Below, piece by piece: positions 1 through 8,231 of a stretch of 57,783 nt of DNA. The notes below the pieces were generated by a model that was given only the letters and a program-made list of their open reading frames with translations, had not been told where the DNA came from and did no database searches. Within the stretch, counting starts at the first letter, position 1, and every line of letters begins with the position of its first letter. The stretch spans positions 1-57,783 of the forward strand of contig NZ_BJDK01000022.1 in the NCBI RefSeq assembly GCF_005405105.1, in the 5' to 3' direction. This stretch comes from Lactiplantibacillus dongliensis. Lineage in GTDB: Bacteria; Bacillota; Bacilli; Lactobacillales; Lactobacillaceae. The translations under genes and the position numbers were made by a program.

Positions 1-16
1 TTCATGTCTATTTTTA

Positions 17-52
17 TACAGTAAAGTCCCGGCAAGCCGGGGCTTTACTGTA
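17..52. other. Strong 16-bp hairpin after lamC stub
   Basis: Arms 17-32 and 37-52 pair over 16 positions with one G:U and a 4-nt loop (CAAG). It lies just beyond the lamC stop codon. Neither strand has a clear T-tract after the hairpin: leftward it is followed by TAAAAATAG. It may be a terminator or stabiliser, or mark the junction of a rearrangement, and I cannot choose. Confidence 0.6.
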
Positions 53-57
53 CATTA

Positions 58-351
58 TTAACTTTCAACCTTTAGTTGGGTAATATGATCTACTAGCACC
101 ATCAGAATTGCGCTTTCAACACTGACAACAATGGCCACTTTTAGATTCATAATGCATTTCTGTACTAAATAGATCAAGATAATCGTAGTGGGCAACATCA
201 CCCAAAACCCGATTATTTTAAACAATATTCCCGCCAGTAATCCCCAAATAACTATCGCTAATGCTGACACTGAGATAGAAACATCTTGAACAATAATTTT
301 AGCTGTGACGAATAAGAACACAATTTGGACAAAAATGATTATATTAATCAT
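58..351 (-). pseudogene. lamC: Truncated LamC/AgrC-type sensor kinase (N-terminal membrane part)
   Basis: 97 residues, almost wholly hydrophobic, with about three membrane segments (near 1-20, 25-48 and 50-65, then a further hydrophobic stretch). This is the start of an AgrC/LamC sensor; such kinases are usually over 400 aa, with DHp and HATPase_c domains after the membrane part. Here the frame stops at 58-60 and a hairpin follows, so dimerisation, phospho-acceptor His and ATP-binding parts are all missing. The start ATG (351) overlaps the end of lamD by 8 nt, the usual coupled layout. The stub could not signal alone. It might still insert in the membrane and bind the peptide. The rest of the kinase and the regulator lamA may lie outside the window, so a sequencing break is also possible. 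Confidence 0.65.
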
Positions 352-472
352 TACGCTTTAAATCTTCCGGTATTTTGGGTTCAAATGCGAGCCCCACACA
401 ATTCATCACCAATTGCTTACGACCAATACGCCTAAAAAAACTGATGAAAAATTTAACTAGTTTCGCTTTCAT
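344..472 (-). CDS. lamD: AgrD/LamD-type autoinducing peptide precursor
   Basis: A 42-residue peptide. It has an amphipathic basic leader (MKAKLVKFFISFFRRIGRK), a core beginning at Cys25 (CVGLA), and a charged tail FEPKIPEDLKRND. The tail matches the conserved AgrD C-terminal pattern (acidic, KIP, E/D-L) that AgrB recognises. L. plantarum LamD yields the cyclic thiolactone CVGIW cut before FETKIP; by the same alignment this product would be the pentapeptide CVGLA with an Ala end instead of the bulky Trp. A ring including the next Phe is the alternative. A strong GGAGGAGG site precedes the ATG. The stop overlaps the lamC start. It sits directly downstream of lamB, which should process and export it. 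Confidence 0.85.
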   Translation of the reverse strand: MKAKLVKFFISFFRRIGRKQLVMNCVGLAFEPKIPEDLKRND

Positions 473-473
473 G

Positions 474-1049
474 TTAACTCCTCCTCCTTTTTAATGGCAT
501 TACCAATAAAAACACCATTAGTAGTGCTGCAAGTACAATACTTCCTAACTGATTGGTCAGGAGCCACTGAGTCATCAAAATACCTATTATTGTAACCCCA
601 GTTCCAAACTTCAGCCGCTGACGCAACTGCCTGTTCGTAATCGGATGTTTACGCGTATCGGCTGGCGCAAAACAAACAATTACCGCCCCCAATATCATCG
701 TGGCTACCAACCTGATCATTAATGATAAGCCTGCCGTCATCACCACCAGCTTGGGTACCATTAGGCCAACTACCAAAGTAATAACAGTACACCACCAATC
801 CGATTGTAAGTGTCGACCATATGCAAAGAAACGTACCAATAAAACCGTACCGATAAAAATCACCACCGGAACAACAATCTTGAACCAATTGGCTAATAAT
901 AGTAAAAAGAACAATTTGGGAATCAAAATATAAAATGTCGTAATCCCCAATTGAACCAACAATTTATCGCGATGAGCAATTTGCGTATGACGTGTCAAAA
1001 CTTTAAAAGTCCAATTACCCAGCTTTGAAAACAGATAGTTATTTTCCAT
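474..1049 (-). CDS. lamB: AgrB-family accessory protein (AIP processing protease)
   Basis: 191-aa polytopic membrane cysteine endopeptidase that cleaves the C-terminal tail of LamD and forms the thiolactone. The catalytic pair is visible as His80 and Cys87 (R-H-L-Q-S-D-W-W-C), with the seven-residue spacing of AgrB His77/Cys84. Five to six hydrophobic segments cover about 40-70, 83-130 and 148-185, and the C-terminus is basic (KRRRS). It is the first gene of lamB-lamD-lamC, one base from the lamD start. No Shine-Dalgarno is visible before ATG 1049; instead a TAGAAT box ends six bases before the start, so the message may be leaderless. It is close to normal AgrB length, so the protease seems intact even though the kinase is not. 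Confidence 0.9.
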   Translation of the reverse strand: MENNYLFSKLGNWTFKVLTRHTQIAHRDKLLVQLGITTFYILIPKLFFLLLLANWFKIVVPVVIFIGTVLLVRFFAYGRHLQSDWWCTVITLVVGLMVPKLVVMTAGLSLMIRLVATMILGAVIVCFAPADTRKHPITNRQLRQRLKFGTGVTIIGILMTQWLLTNQLGSIVLAALLMVFLLVMPLKRRRS

Positions 1050-1123
1050 AACATTATTCTAACGAAGATTACCGTCTTTTTGGTCAATTTTCGTAAACGG
1101 GTTGTTTTTCAGCATAATCTAAT

Positions 1124-1167
1124 TAAAAAGCACCTTAAAATTAGGCCCAACCTAATTTAAGATGCTT
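1124..1167 (-). terminator. Rho-independent terminator of trmB
   Basis: Leftward the RNA reads AAGCATCTTAAATTAGG-TTGGG-CCTAATTTTAAGGTGCTT followed by TTTT; stem of about 17 bp. It separates trmB from the lam operon. Confidence 0.85.
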
Positions 1168-1177
1168 AACAGAGTCA

Positions 1178-1822
1178 CTATTCAGCTGTAAACGTCGCAA
1201 TAATCTTATAAATCGGCCCAAATTGACTAAACTTCTGTTCATATTCCGTCTCAACATTATCTTCTGGTGTCGCGACTGCATGTAAATCCAGCCAAACTTG
1301 TTCAAACGTCATCCCAAAGTTATTCATACTCGTTAATGAGAATTCGAACAAGCCACGATTATCCGTCTTAAATTCAATCTGACCATTGGGCTTCAAGACT
1401 TCCTGATAACCGGCTAAAAACGATTTATACGTTAAGCGGCGTTTGGCATGTCGGGTTTTAGGCCAAGGATCCGAAAAGTTTAAATACAAACGATCAATTT
1501 CATTAGGTTCAAAAAACGCCGTCACTGCTTGGCCATCCGCATGGGCCAGCTGTAAGTTCGGTAAAGGTTCTTCGACTAACTTTCGTAAAATGATCGCAAT
1601 CACGGAAGTTTGAATCTCAATCGCAATATAATTAATCTCTGGGTGCCGTTTGGCCATCTCGATGATGAATTGGCCCTTACCACTCCCGACTTCAATCTGC
1701 AGCGGCTGAGGGGTCTTAAAACGACTCTGCCACTTTCCCCGAAAATCAGTGGGGGTCTCGGTAATCAATTCCGGATGAGCATTAATTAATTTTGGTGCCC
1801 AGGGTTTATTTCTAACACGCAT
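1178..1822 (-). CDS. trmB: tRNA (guanine-N7-)-methyltransferase TrmB
   Basis: SAM-dependent enzyme that makes m7G46 in the variable loop of tRNAs. With the start at 1822 it is 214 aa, the usual TrmB length. The SAM-binding loop E-V-G-S-G-K-G lies at residues 44-50 and the signature N-F-S-D-P-W-P-K-T-R-H at about 115-125. An in-frame start 24 codons upstream would place the coding region inside the terminator of ytmP, so it is rejected; ATG 1822 has GAGGAG upstream and begins the conserved MRVRNKPWAP. It follows ytmP after a terminator but may still receive read-through, since the two genes are adjacent in many lactobacilli. Confidence 0.95.
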   Translation of the reverse strand: MRVRNKPWAPKLINAHPELITETPTDFRGKWQSRFKTPQPLQIEVGSGKGQFIIEMAKRHPEINYIAIEIQTSVIAIILRKLVEEPLPNLQLAHADGQAVTAFFEPNEIDRLYLNFSDPWPKTRHAKRRLTYKSFLAGYQEVLKPNGQIEFKTDNRGLFEFSLTSMNNFGMTFEQVWLDLHAVATPEDNVETEYEQKFSQFGPIYKIIATFTAE

Positions 1823-1872
1823 AAGTAAAGGGTACTCCTCTTCATTTTTTAAGTTAATCTGATTCAATCTCA

Positions 1873-1909
1873 CAAAAACAGCCTCGAATTCCAACCGGAA
1901 CTCAAGGCT
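1873..1909 (-). terminator. Terminator between ytmP and trmB
   Basis: Leftward stem AGCCTTGAGTTCC / GGAATTCGAGGCT (several G:U) with TTTTTG after it. Its position supports the 1822 start of trmB. Confidence 0.75.
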
Positions 1910-1915
1910 ATCGGT

Positions 1916-2701
1916 TTAGAGCTGATATTGACTCAACTCTTCTAAGAAAATAATTTCGTCATTCATATTATGGTACTGATTACGATAATAGTTATCTTTA
2001 ATATTCAGCAACAAGTTGATCTTGGCATACCAGACGACCCGCCGCTGCATATCAGGCGTCATCGTCTCACCATATTCACTGAACCAACCTTGCCAGTCCG
2101 TTAACGGCACGTACTCACAGAGCAACATGCTAATATCTGAAGCCGGATCAGCAAACCGTGCTGAATCCCAGTCCACCAAGTATAATTGATGCTGGTCAGA
2201 CAGTAACCAGTTCTTATGGTTCAAATCGCCATGACAAACGCGGTAATCGGCAGTTGGCAACGTCGGTAACGTGCCTTGCAAGTCCGTTAAGACCCTCGCC
2301 ATCAATGGATGCTGCCGTAAATCATCTGGTAATTCACTCAAATACTGCTGAATAAACTCGTGTGGCCGGACAGTTTGGCCGCCGACCTTAGTTAACATGC
2401 GATGAAGCAACTTGGAATTGTGCACCCGTGCCAATAAATGCGCCACTTCAGGCGTGCGCATTTGTTGCTTCGTTAAAGTTTGACCATTCAGCCACTCTTG
2501 AGCAGTTAAAGTATCCCCGCTCGATATTCGTTTTGTCCAGATTAACCGCGGGGTAATTTCTTCCATTGAGAGCGCCGCTAGAAACGGCGATGCGTTCCGT
2601 TTTAAAAACAATCGCTGTTGATTTTTTTTGCCCATGAAAGCTTTATCGGTATTGCCGTAAATCGGATAGACATGCCAGCCGTCATCAAGTTCGAAATCCA
2701 T
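1916..2701 (-). CDS. ytmP: YtmP-like phosphotransferase (APH/choline kinase fold)
   Basis: 261 aa from ATG 2701, preceded by AGAGGAG at the right distance; ten more codons could be read upstream but lack a site. The kinase-fold C-lobe shows the Brenner loop C-H-G-D-L-N-H-K-N-W (about 157-165) and the metal-binding L-V-D-W-D-S-A (about 176-182), as in aminoglycoside phosphotransferase and choline kinase relatives. The substrate is unknown; YtmP homologues are found next to trmB across Firmicutes. All catalytic residues appear present. Confidence 0.85.
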   Translation of the reverse strand: MDFELDDGWHVYPIYGNTDKAFMGKKNQQRLFLKRNASPFLAALSMEEITPRLIWTKRISSGDTLTAQEWLNGQTLTKQQMRTPEVAHLLARVHNSKLLHRMLTKVGGQTVRPHEFIQQYLSELPDDLRQHPLMARVLTDLQGTLPTLPTADYRVCHGDLNHKNWLLSDQHQLYLVDWDSARFADPASDISMLLCEYVPLTDWQGWFSEYGETMTPDMQRRVVWYAKINLLLNIKDNYYRNQYHNMNDEIIFLEELSQYQL

Positions 2702-2825
2702 CAGCCCCACTCCTCTCAAAATATTAATCATTTTATTGGCTTAATTATTATTGACCTAACAAACACATTCTAAAGACCAAACTGCGTCCCGTCAAGTCCT
2801 TTTTATCCGTTGTGCCACAAGCGTT

Positions 2826-4031
2826 TCAGGCTAATCTCATTTTGGCATACCATGCAACTAAGAGATAGATTTCAATGGCATTAACAACCAGCAAAATCCC
2901 GACTTGCGCTAACGGGGCGTTACTTAACCAAACGGCAATTAAAAAGATGATCCCGGTCGTACTTAAGATCACCGTTAACAAACGCTGGAAGTTTTTAAAC
3001 TTCAATGGCGCGGCCAACGGATAAATGTGCGTAAAAACTATATTATCGTATCGCTTATAAAACGGCAACAATTGAAAACCAATCAGATAGATAAAAATCA
3101 CATCTAGACCAATCGCCAACCAGCCATGACCGATAAAGTATAACAAGATGGCGCCAATCACCGTCAACCGCGTCACTAAACCACTGAACTCCGTGCCTCG
3201 CAACATGCCACGGGTAAACAAGTACCCGAAAGCATGGGTTTGATCGCGTGGTAACCATCGTAATAACCAATCCAAATATTTACGCCGTTTAACACTACCT
3301 TGCACCATTGGCACATCGGTAAATAAGTTAAAGAAGCGATAAATACCCAGCATCCGATTCGCTTCACTTTTAATATCTGCCTGCCAAGCGACGACCGTGT
3401 GGGGCCAAACTTGATTGTGCCACCAACGTTGACCACCGGCTAAGATTAAGGCTAATACGGCACCCAACCACGGTGATACTAATAAGCTAAGCGCCAAGAT
3501 AACCAGTGCTAAACCAGCGTTCGCCATGCCTAACCAGCGGGCTGGCGCTTGCGGCAACCGATAAAGCCGGGTTACCCGGACAGTCAGTTCGCTATCTTTT
3601 AAGGCCAGCTGGGTAACTAATAACGCCAACAAGCTCACCCCTGACAACTGATCGACTAACATTAAGATGGGCACCGTCAAGCCAACAACAATTACTTGCA
3701 CGGCTTGCGCCAACCACCAGCTATAATGCCAAGCATGCACCAAATAAGCGTGCAAATCATGCTCCCGTGGCAACAAAAAGACCGTGTCCGCTGGCTCCAG
3801 TAAAGTCGCAATCCGGCCAATCGCTAACCCCAGCCACAAGATCAGTCCCACCACTAAGATAATCCAAGTATCTCGTGGGCTCACTGTTTTCAGCCAGTTA
3901 GAATAGGCTAAGCCCAACCCACCGACGAAAAACATCAAAGCAATCACAAAATGATCGTTAAAAACTAACCGCAAGTAATGCAACATCTGCCGTAAATGGC
4001 GTTGTCGCCGTTGCCGATATAACTCATTCAT
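2826..4031 (-). CDS. ecsB: ABC transporter permease EcsB
   Basis: 401-residue integral membrane protein with about eight to ten hydrophobic segments, spread over residues 30-65, 100-145, 165-200, 290-335 and 350-400. EcsB pairs with the ATPase EcsA; loss of EcsAB in Bacillus affects secretion, regulated intramembrane proteolysis and peptide pheromone signalling, as known for the family. Its ATG (4031) lies inside the 3' end of ecsA with a short overlap, so the two are translationally coupled. A GTG one codon earlier (4034) is an alternative start. Confidence 0.9.
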   Translation of the reverse strand: MNELYRQRRQRHLRQMLHYLRLVFNDHFVIALMFFVGGLGLAYSNWLKTVSPRDTWIILVVGLILWLGLAIGRIATLLEPADTVFLLPREHDLHAYLVHAWHYSWWLAQAVQVIVVGLTVPILMLVDQLSGVSLLALLVTQLALKDSELTVRVTRLYRLPQAPARWLGMANAGLALVILALSLLVSPWLGAVLALILAGGQRWWHNQVWPHTVVAWQADIKSEANRMLGIYRFFNLFTDVPMVQGSVKRRKYLDWLLRWLPRDQTHAFGYLFTRGMLRGTEFSGLVTRLTVIGAILLYFIGHGWLAIGLDVIFIYLIGFQLLPFYKRYDNIVFTHIYPLAAPLKFKNFQRLLTVILSTTGIIFLIAVWLSNAPLAQVGILLVVNAIEIYLLVAWYAKMRLA

Positions 4032-4761
4032 CACGGGTCACCCCAGTCAAAGTGAGGTAAATATCGTTCAAGGAGTCCCCCGCATCCGGATAGTGCGCTT
4101 TAATTTCGTCAAACGTGCCTTGCGTCTGAATCTCGCCGGCATGTAGCAAGACGAAGCGGTCACAGAATTTTTCCGCAGTGTCCAACACATGGGTCGACAT
4201 CAAGACAGACGCCCCTTGTTTTTTGACGGTTTCAATCAAATGCAATAAATCATGTACCGCTAAGGGGTCTAAACCTAGAAAGGGTTCATCAATAATGAAT
4301 AACTTAGCGTTGGTCAGAAAAGCACAGACAATCATGACCTTTTGCTTCATCCCTTTAGAGAAGTTAGCTGGGAACCAATCTAGCTTGTTATCCAAACGGA
4401 AGATCGTCAATAATTCATGCGCCCGCTTCCAAGCGGCGGTTTGATCCAAACCATACGCCAGCATCGTCATTTCTAAATGTTCTTTTAAAGTTAATTCTTC
4501 ATATAAAATCGGAGTTTCTGGAATATAAGCCAACTGTTGCTTATATTGTTGGGGGTCACTGGCTAACGTTACCCCATTCAACTTAATGGACCCTTTCATC
4601 GGCGTCAATAACCCAATAATATGGTTAATCGTAGTTGACTTACCGGCACCGTTTAGGCCGATCAACCCAACTAATTCACCTGGTTGTACGTCAAAACTAA
4701 TATCTTTTAAAACGGGGATTTGGGAATAACCCCCAACTAAATGGCTAACTGCCAATGCCAT
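4024..4761 (-). CDS. ecsA: ABC transporter ATP-binding protein EcsA
   Basis: 245 aa. Walker A G-L-N-G-A-G-K-S-T at 35-43; signature region F-S-K-G-M-K-Q at about 134-140 (a Ser-Lys-Gly variant of LSGGQ, usual in this subfamily); Walker B L-F-I-I-D-E-P at about 154-160; switch His in M-S-T-H-V near 193. It energises the EcsB membrane partner encoded immediately downstream with overlapping ends. It is transcribed divergently from hit-prsA, an arrangement kept in Bacillus (ecsA/hit/prsA). The start is ATG 4761 with AGAAAGAGGTTAGCACT upstream. Confidence 0.93.
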   Translation of the reverse strand: MALAVSHLVGGYSQIPVLKDISFDVQPGELVGLIGLNGAGKSTTINHIIGLLTPMKGSIKLNGVTLASDPQQYKQQLAYIPETPILYEELTLKEHLEMTMLAYGLDQTAAWKRAHELLTIFRLDNKLDWFPANFSKGMKQKVMIVCAFLTNAKLFIIDEPFLGLDPLAVHDLLHLIETVKKQGASVLMSTHVLDTAEKFCDRFVLLHAGEIQTQGTFDEIKAHYPDAGDSLNDIYLTLTGVTRDE

Positions 4762-5172
4762 AGTGCTAACCTCTTTCTGTTTCTAAATAAATTGTCCTTT
4801 ACCACCCTGCCCGCATCGCCTGGCGTTAATTAGCGGCTGATAAATTAGTAAACATTCATTAACCCACTAACCTTTAGCCGAAAGGATGGTTGCTAAAACG
4901 CTTAGCCGTATCGTTGGCCTTAGTGCGTTTTAGCAACTAACCAGTAGGCGGCAAAGCCAACTGGTTTTCAACCGATTACCTTATTTTTTAAGTATAAATC
5001 GATCACGCGATTAAAATTAATTATAGCATAGCGCATTATCAGGCGTGACTTCTGGGCATGCAAAAACGGTCAACTAACTAAAGCGGCCAACCGTCATCAT
5101 CTGATAAAGCGCCCTCATTTCCAATTTGAGTAGTGTATAATAGAACTAAATTTTAGAAAAGAAGGTTATCAC
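4762..5172. other. Intergenic region ecsA/hit with three consecutive hairpins
   Basis: 411 bp without a gene. It carries CCTTT-agccg-AAAGG (4871-4885), a perfect 13-bp inverted repeat GTTGCTAAAACGC / GCGTTTTAGCAAC (4889-4901 with 4925-4937), and CCAGTAGGC...GCCAACTGG (4941-4964), followed by T-rich sequence. The right part holds the hit promoter. The hairpin cluster could be a structured RNA, a repeat or a regulatory leader. Confidence 0.6.
5136..5141 (+). promoter_or_regulatory. -10 box for hit operon
   Basis: TATAAT about 30 bp upstream of the hit start; no good -35 hexamer is seen at 17 bp. The only consensus -10 in the right place. Confidence 0.5.
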
Positions 5173-5625
5173 ATGACAGCTTTTGAACCTAAACTCGACG
5201 ACGATTGTATTTTCTGCAAGATTATCAAAGGTGATATTCCGAGCTACACCGTTTATGAAGACGACATGGTTAAAGCCTTTTTAGATATTTCACAAGGCAC
5301 TCCTGGTCATACCTTAGTTATTCCTAAGACCCATGTGCCAGATATCTTCGCCTATGACACTGATTTAGCCAGCGCAGTTTTTGCGCGCATTCCTAAGATT
5401 GCACGCGCAGTTAAGGCGTCCGATGATAAGATTATCGGGATGAATATCGTGAATAACAATGGTTCTGTGGCGTATCAATCCGTCTTCCATTCTCATTTCC
5501 ACTTGATTCCGCGTTACAGTGACAAAGACGATTTTCGGATGATTTTTAAAGATAACTCTAAGAATTATGACGAAACCGACTACACTAAGTTACAAAACGC
5601 CATCAAAACCCATTTAACGGATTAG
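5173..5625 (+). CDS. hit: HIT-family nucleotide-binding protein
   Basis: 150 aa. Histidine triad H106-S-H108-F-H110 near the C-terminus marks a nucleotidyl hydrolase/transferase of the HIT (HinT-like) family acting on adenosine phosphoramidates or dinucleotides. N-terminal C12-I-F-C15 resembles the zinc pair in several HIT proteins. An AGAAGG site lies before the ATG. It is followed after 4 bp by a ytxH-like gene, and lies divergent from ecsA, the conserved Firmicutes neighbourhood. Confidence 0.95.
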   Translation: MTAFEPKLDDDCIFCKIIKGDIPSYTVYEDDMVKAFLDISQGTPGHTLVIPKTHVPDIFAYDTDLASAVFARIPKIARAVKASDDKIIGMNIVNNNGSVAYQSVFHSHFHLIPRYSDKDDFRMIFKDNSKNYDETDYTKLQNAIKTHLTD

Positions 5626-5629
5626 GAGG

Positions 5630-5971
5630 TTGCCGATGAAATTCATGCGTAAAACGCTGATTGGCTTGGGTTTGAGTGCCGCAGCGTATATGATTATCAA
5701 TCGTAAGACCCCACAAGCCATGTATCATGATGCTAAAAGTTATGTACAAGACGTGTTAGATGCGGCCGACGATTTACAAACGGCGCGCGAAGACTTTAGT
5801 GATGCGCAAAGTAACTTGAGTGTCCAATTCAGTAACGCTGCCAAAGTCATCGATGAGATTCAAACCGAAGTCGATAAGTTTCAGTTTAAAATTGAACCCC
5901 ACGTTAAGATTATGCAAGCACGCGCTGAACATTTACAGAAAACTTTAGACGATCTCGCACCTAAAGATTAA
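5630..5971 (+). CDS. Small YtxH-like membrane-anchored protein
   Basis: 113 aa. A short N-terminal hydrophobic segment (about 7-24, L-I-G-L-G-L-S-A-A-A-Y) is followed by a long helical, heptad-like domain rich in Asp, Gln and Ala, as in YtxH-type proteins. The ATG at 5636 (MKFMRKT) has AGGAGG upstream and is likely the true start, two codons inside the 5630 frame start. It is cotranscribed with hit and ends at a strong terminator. Function unknown; homologues commonly sit between hit and prsA in lactobacilli. Confidence 0.8.
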   Translation: MPMKFMRKTLIGLGLSAAAYMIINRKTPQAMYHDAKSYVQDVLDAADDLQTAREDFSDAQSNLSVQFSNAAKVIDEIQTEVDKFQFKIEPHVKIMQARAEHLQKTLDDLAPKD

Positions 5972-5978
5972 GCACCCT

Positions 5979-6012
5979 ATCGTCGGGCTCATGACAGCTC
6001 GACGATTTTTTT
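5979..6012 (+). terminator. Terminator after hit operon
   Basis: ATCGTCGGGCT-catgac-AGCTCGACGAT stem with one mismatch and a T7 tract. Confidence 0.9.
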
Positions 6013-6204
6013 GTGAGTTAATAAACCAACACCTTTCGTTTATTAAGGCATTAGTTTGGCGCTAGACTTTGTGAAGACCGTGTGAATTATCTGAAAATTT
6101 TGTAAAGATTCCAGTCACCATGCAGAACCCCGCTAACTTATGTTATAGTTATCTGGTAAGTCTGCTAGAGCAGAACTATTTTAGGAATAGGATGTGTTAC
6201 AAGA

Positions 6205-7104
6205 ATGAAAAAATGGCTTATTGCACTTGCCGGTATTTTATTAACGTTTACGCTTGCCGGTTGCGGTAGCAAGACAGTTGCATCGACTAACGGTGGTAAG
6301 ATCACCGAAAGTCAGTATTACAGTAGTATGAAGGGCACTTCATCTGGGAAACAAGTTTTACAACAGATGATCTTGAACAAAGTGCTTGAAAAGGACTACG
6401 GTTCAAAAGTCTCAAAGAAAGCCGTTACGAAGCAATATAACACCTACAAGCAACAATACGGGACTTCATTCTCAACTGTATTGTCACAAAATGGGTTGAC
6501 TACGGGAACATTCAAGGAACAAATCCGTTCGAACTTATTACTAAAAGAAGCGGTTAAAGACAAGGCTAAGATTACCAACGCTGATTTGAAGAAGCAATGG
6601 AAATCATACGAACCTAAAGTAACTGTTCAACATATCTTGGTTGCTAAGAAGGACACTTCAGACACTGTTTTGAAAGCTTTGAAGAAAGATTCTAGTGAAT
6701 CAAACTTCTCCAAGCTAGCTAAGAAATACTCAACTGATACGACTTCTAAGAGCAACGGTGGTAAGTTAGCTGCCTTCGATAACACGAATACGAGCTATTC
6801 ATCTAAATTCTTGAAGGCTGCTTTCGCATTGAAGAACGGTGCTTACACCACGTCTGCTGTGAAGACCTCTAACGGTTACGAAATCATCCGGATGGTCAAG
6901 AACCCTGGTAAAGGGAACATGTCTGATCACACTGCTGATTTGAAGAAACAAATTTGGGACAACGATATGAGCGACTCAACGGTCTTGCATAACGTGGTTG
7001 CCAAAGTCTTAAAGGCTGGGAATGTTAAGATCAAGGATAACGACTTGAAGAACATCTTATCTTCATACTTATCAACCTCATCTTCATCATCTAGCGCAAA
7101 ATAA
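6205..7104 (+). CDS. prsA: Foldase lipoprotein PrsA (PpiC-type peptidyl-prolyl isomerase)
   Basis: 299 aa. Signal peptide with lipobox L-A-G-C, lipidated Cys20. An N-terminal chaperone arm is followed by a parvulin domain starting near V-T-V-Q-H-I-L-V (about 133-230), a C-terminal helical arm, and a Ser-rich tail. It acts on the outer face of the membrane to fold secreted proteins, including penicillin-binding proteins in Bacillus. The rich Lys/Ser/Thr composition is typical for exported lactobacillar proteins. Monocistronic, ending in a strong terminator; its neighbours (ecsAB, pbp2A) share the export and cell wall theme. Confidence 0.93.
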   Translation: MKKWLIALAGILLTFTLAGCGSKTVASTNGGKITESQYYSSMKGTSSGKQVLQQMILNKVLEKDYGSKVSKKAVTKQYNTYKQQYGTSFSTVLSQNGLTTGTFKEQIRSNLLLKEAVKDKAKITNADLKKQWKSYEPKVTVQHILVAKKDTSDTVLKALKKDSSESNFSKLAKKYSTDTTSKSNGGKLAAFDNTNTSYSSKFLKAAFALKNGAYTTSAVKTSNGYEIIRMVKNPGKGNMSDHTADLKKQIWDNDMSDSTVLHNVVAKVLKAGNVKIKDNDLKNILSSYLSTSSSSSSAK

Positions 7105-7119
7105 TTTCTGTTATTAAAA

Positions 7120-7149
7120 GGACGACCAATTACTGGTCGTCCTTTTTTT
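7120..7149 (+). terminator. prsA terminator
   Basis: GGACGACCA-atta-TGGTCGTCC hairpin followed by T7. Confidence 0.95.
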
Positions 7150-7162
7150 GTTGGATTTAGAA

Positions 7163-7200
7163 TGCCACTTTGGTTGGGTCAGCATCGGCTGGAACCAACC
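7163..7200 (+). repeat. 5' fragment of the dispersed structured repeat
   Basis: GCCACTTTGGTTGGGTCAGC then ATCGGCTGGAAC match the left end of the about 150-bp element found whole at 15143-15294; similarity stops after CTGGAACC. Lies between the convergent prsA and yhaM. Confidence 0.6.
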
Positions 7201-7232
7201 GGCAGGCGACAACTAGCACCAAACGTATATCC

Positions 7233-8216
7233 CTACTGATGATCAGTCGGCTTCACATCAGCTTTAGTCCCATCATGTTCTGGTCGGTAGAAGTTACGAC
7301 CATCCATGGCGAAAATGCGTTCCGTATACGTCCCTGGTTCCGCATGCCCAATCGACGTCTGCATCATCTGAATTGAGGCATCCAGTTCATCTAAGTCATG
7401 TAAAATCTCAGCTTCCATGATATGTGGCCGCACCGGTGAACCATATTCTAATAAGCCGTGATGAGCTAAAATCATGTGTCGCAATACTAAAACCGCTTCG
7501 GATTGATCATCAATTTTTAATTGTTGGCAAGCTTTTACGATTTGTTCATCAATCAAGACAATGTGCCCAATTAAATTACCGGCTAATGTATACGTCGTAG
7601 AAACGGGGCCCGACATTTCAATCGTCTTCCCCATGTCATGCAAAATAGCGCCCGCATATAATAAAGCACGGTTAACATGTGGGTATTCATCAGCGACCGC
7701 TTTCGCTAGCCGTAAGATTGAGAGCGTATGGAATGCCAACCCACCAGCAAAAGCATGATGATTCTTTTTAGCGGCTGGGTAACTAAAGAAATCATCATGA
7801 AATTGCGTTAATAAATGCCGGACGATTCGATTCCAATTCGGTTCGGTAATCTCAAAAACAAACGTATTGAGTTCTTCTTCCATGGCCCCCGTGTTCATTG
7901 GCGCATGTTCGACAAATTGTTGCACATCTTGGGGTTCCCCTTGATGGGTCAACCGCATCTGAAGAATCTTAATCTGCGGGTTACCTTGATAATTTTCCCG
8001 CTTCCCTTTTAAATGAATGACTCGACCAGCTTGAAAATGGTCCACGTCTTGGTCACTGGCATCCCAGAACTTACCCGAAATTTCACCAGACGTATCTTGA
8101 AAATTAATCGCTAAGAATTTCTTACCATTCTTGGCAATGCGAACTTCGGAATCCTTTAATAGAAAATACCCTTCAACGGGTTCATCGACTTGATAATCAA
8201 ATAATTTTTTTGCCAT
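7233..8216 (-). CDS. yhaM: 3'-5' exoribonuclease YhaM
   Basis: 327 aa. An N-terminal OB-fold (about 10-95) is joined to an HD phosphohydrolase-type nuclease domain. The metal ligands are visible: HH153-154, His163 and the HD pair at 193-194 (L-H-D-M-G-K-T). YhaM trims RNA 3' ends in Firmicutes. The ATG at 8216 has GGGGG upstream. It is the last gene of yhaO-yhaN-yhaM, 15 bp after yhaN. Length is normal for the family. Confidence 0.95.
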   Translation of the reverse strand: MAKKLFDYQVDEPVEGYFLLKDSEVRIAKNGKKFLAINFQDTSGEISGKFWDASDQDVDHFQAGRVIHLKGKRENYQGNPQIKILQMRLTHQGEPQDVQQFVEHAPMNTGAMEEELNTFVFEITEPNWNRIVRHLLTQFHDDFFSYPAAKKNHHAFAGGLAFHTLSILRLAKAVADEYPHVNRALLYAGAILHDMGKTIEMSGPVSTTYTLAGNLIGHIVLIDEQIVKACQQLKIDDQSEAVLVLRHMILAHHGLLEYGSPVRPHIMEAEILHDLDELDASIQMMQTSIGHAEPGTYTERIFAMDGRNFYRPEHDGTKADVKPTDHQ

Positions 8217-8231
8217 GTTGTTACCCCCAAA

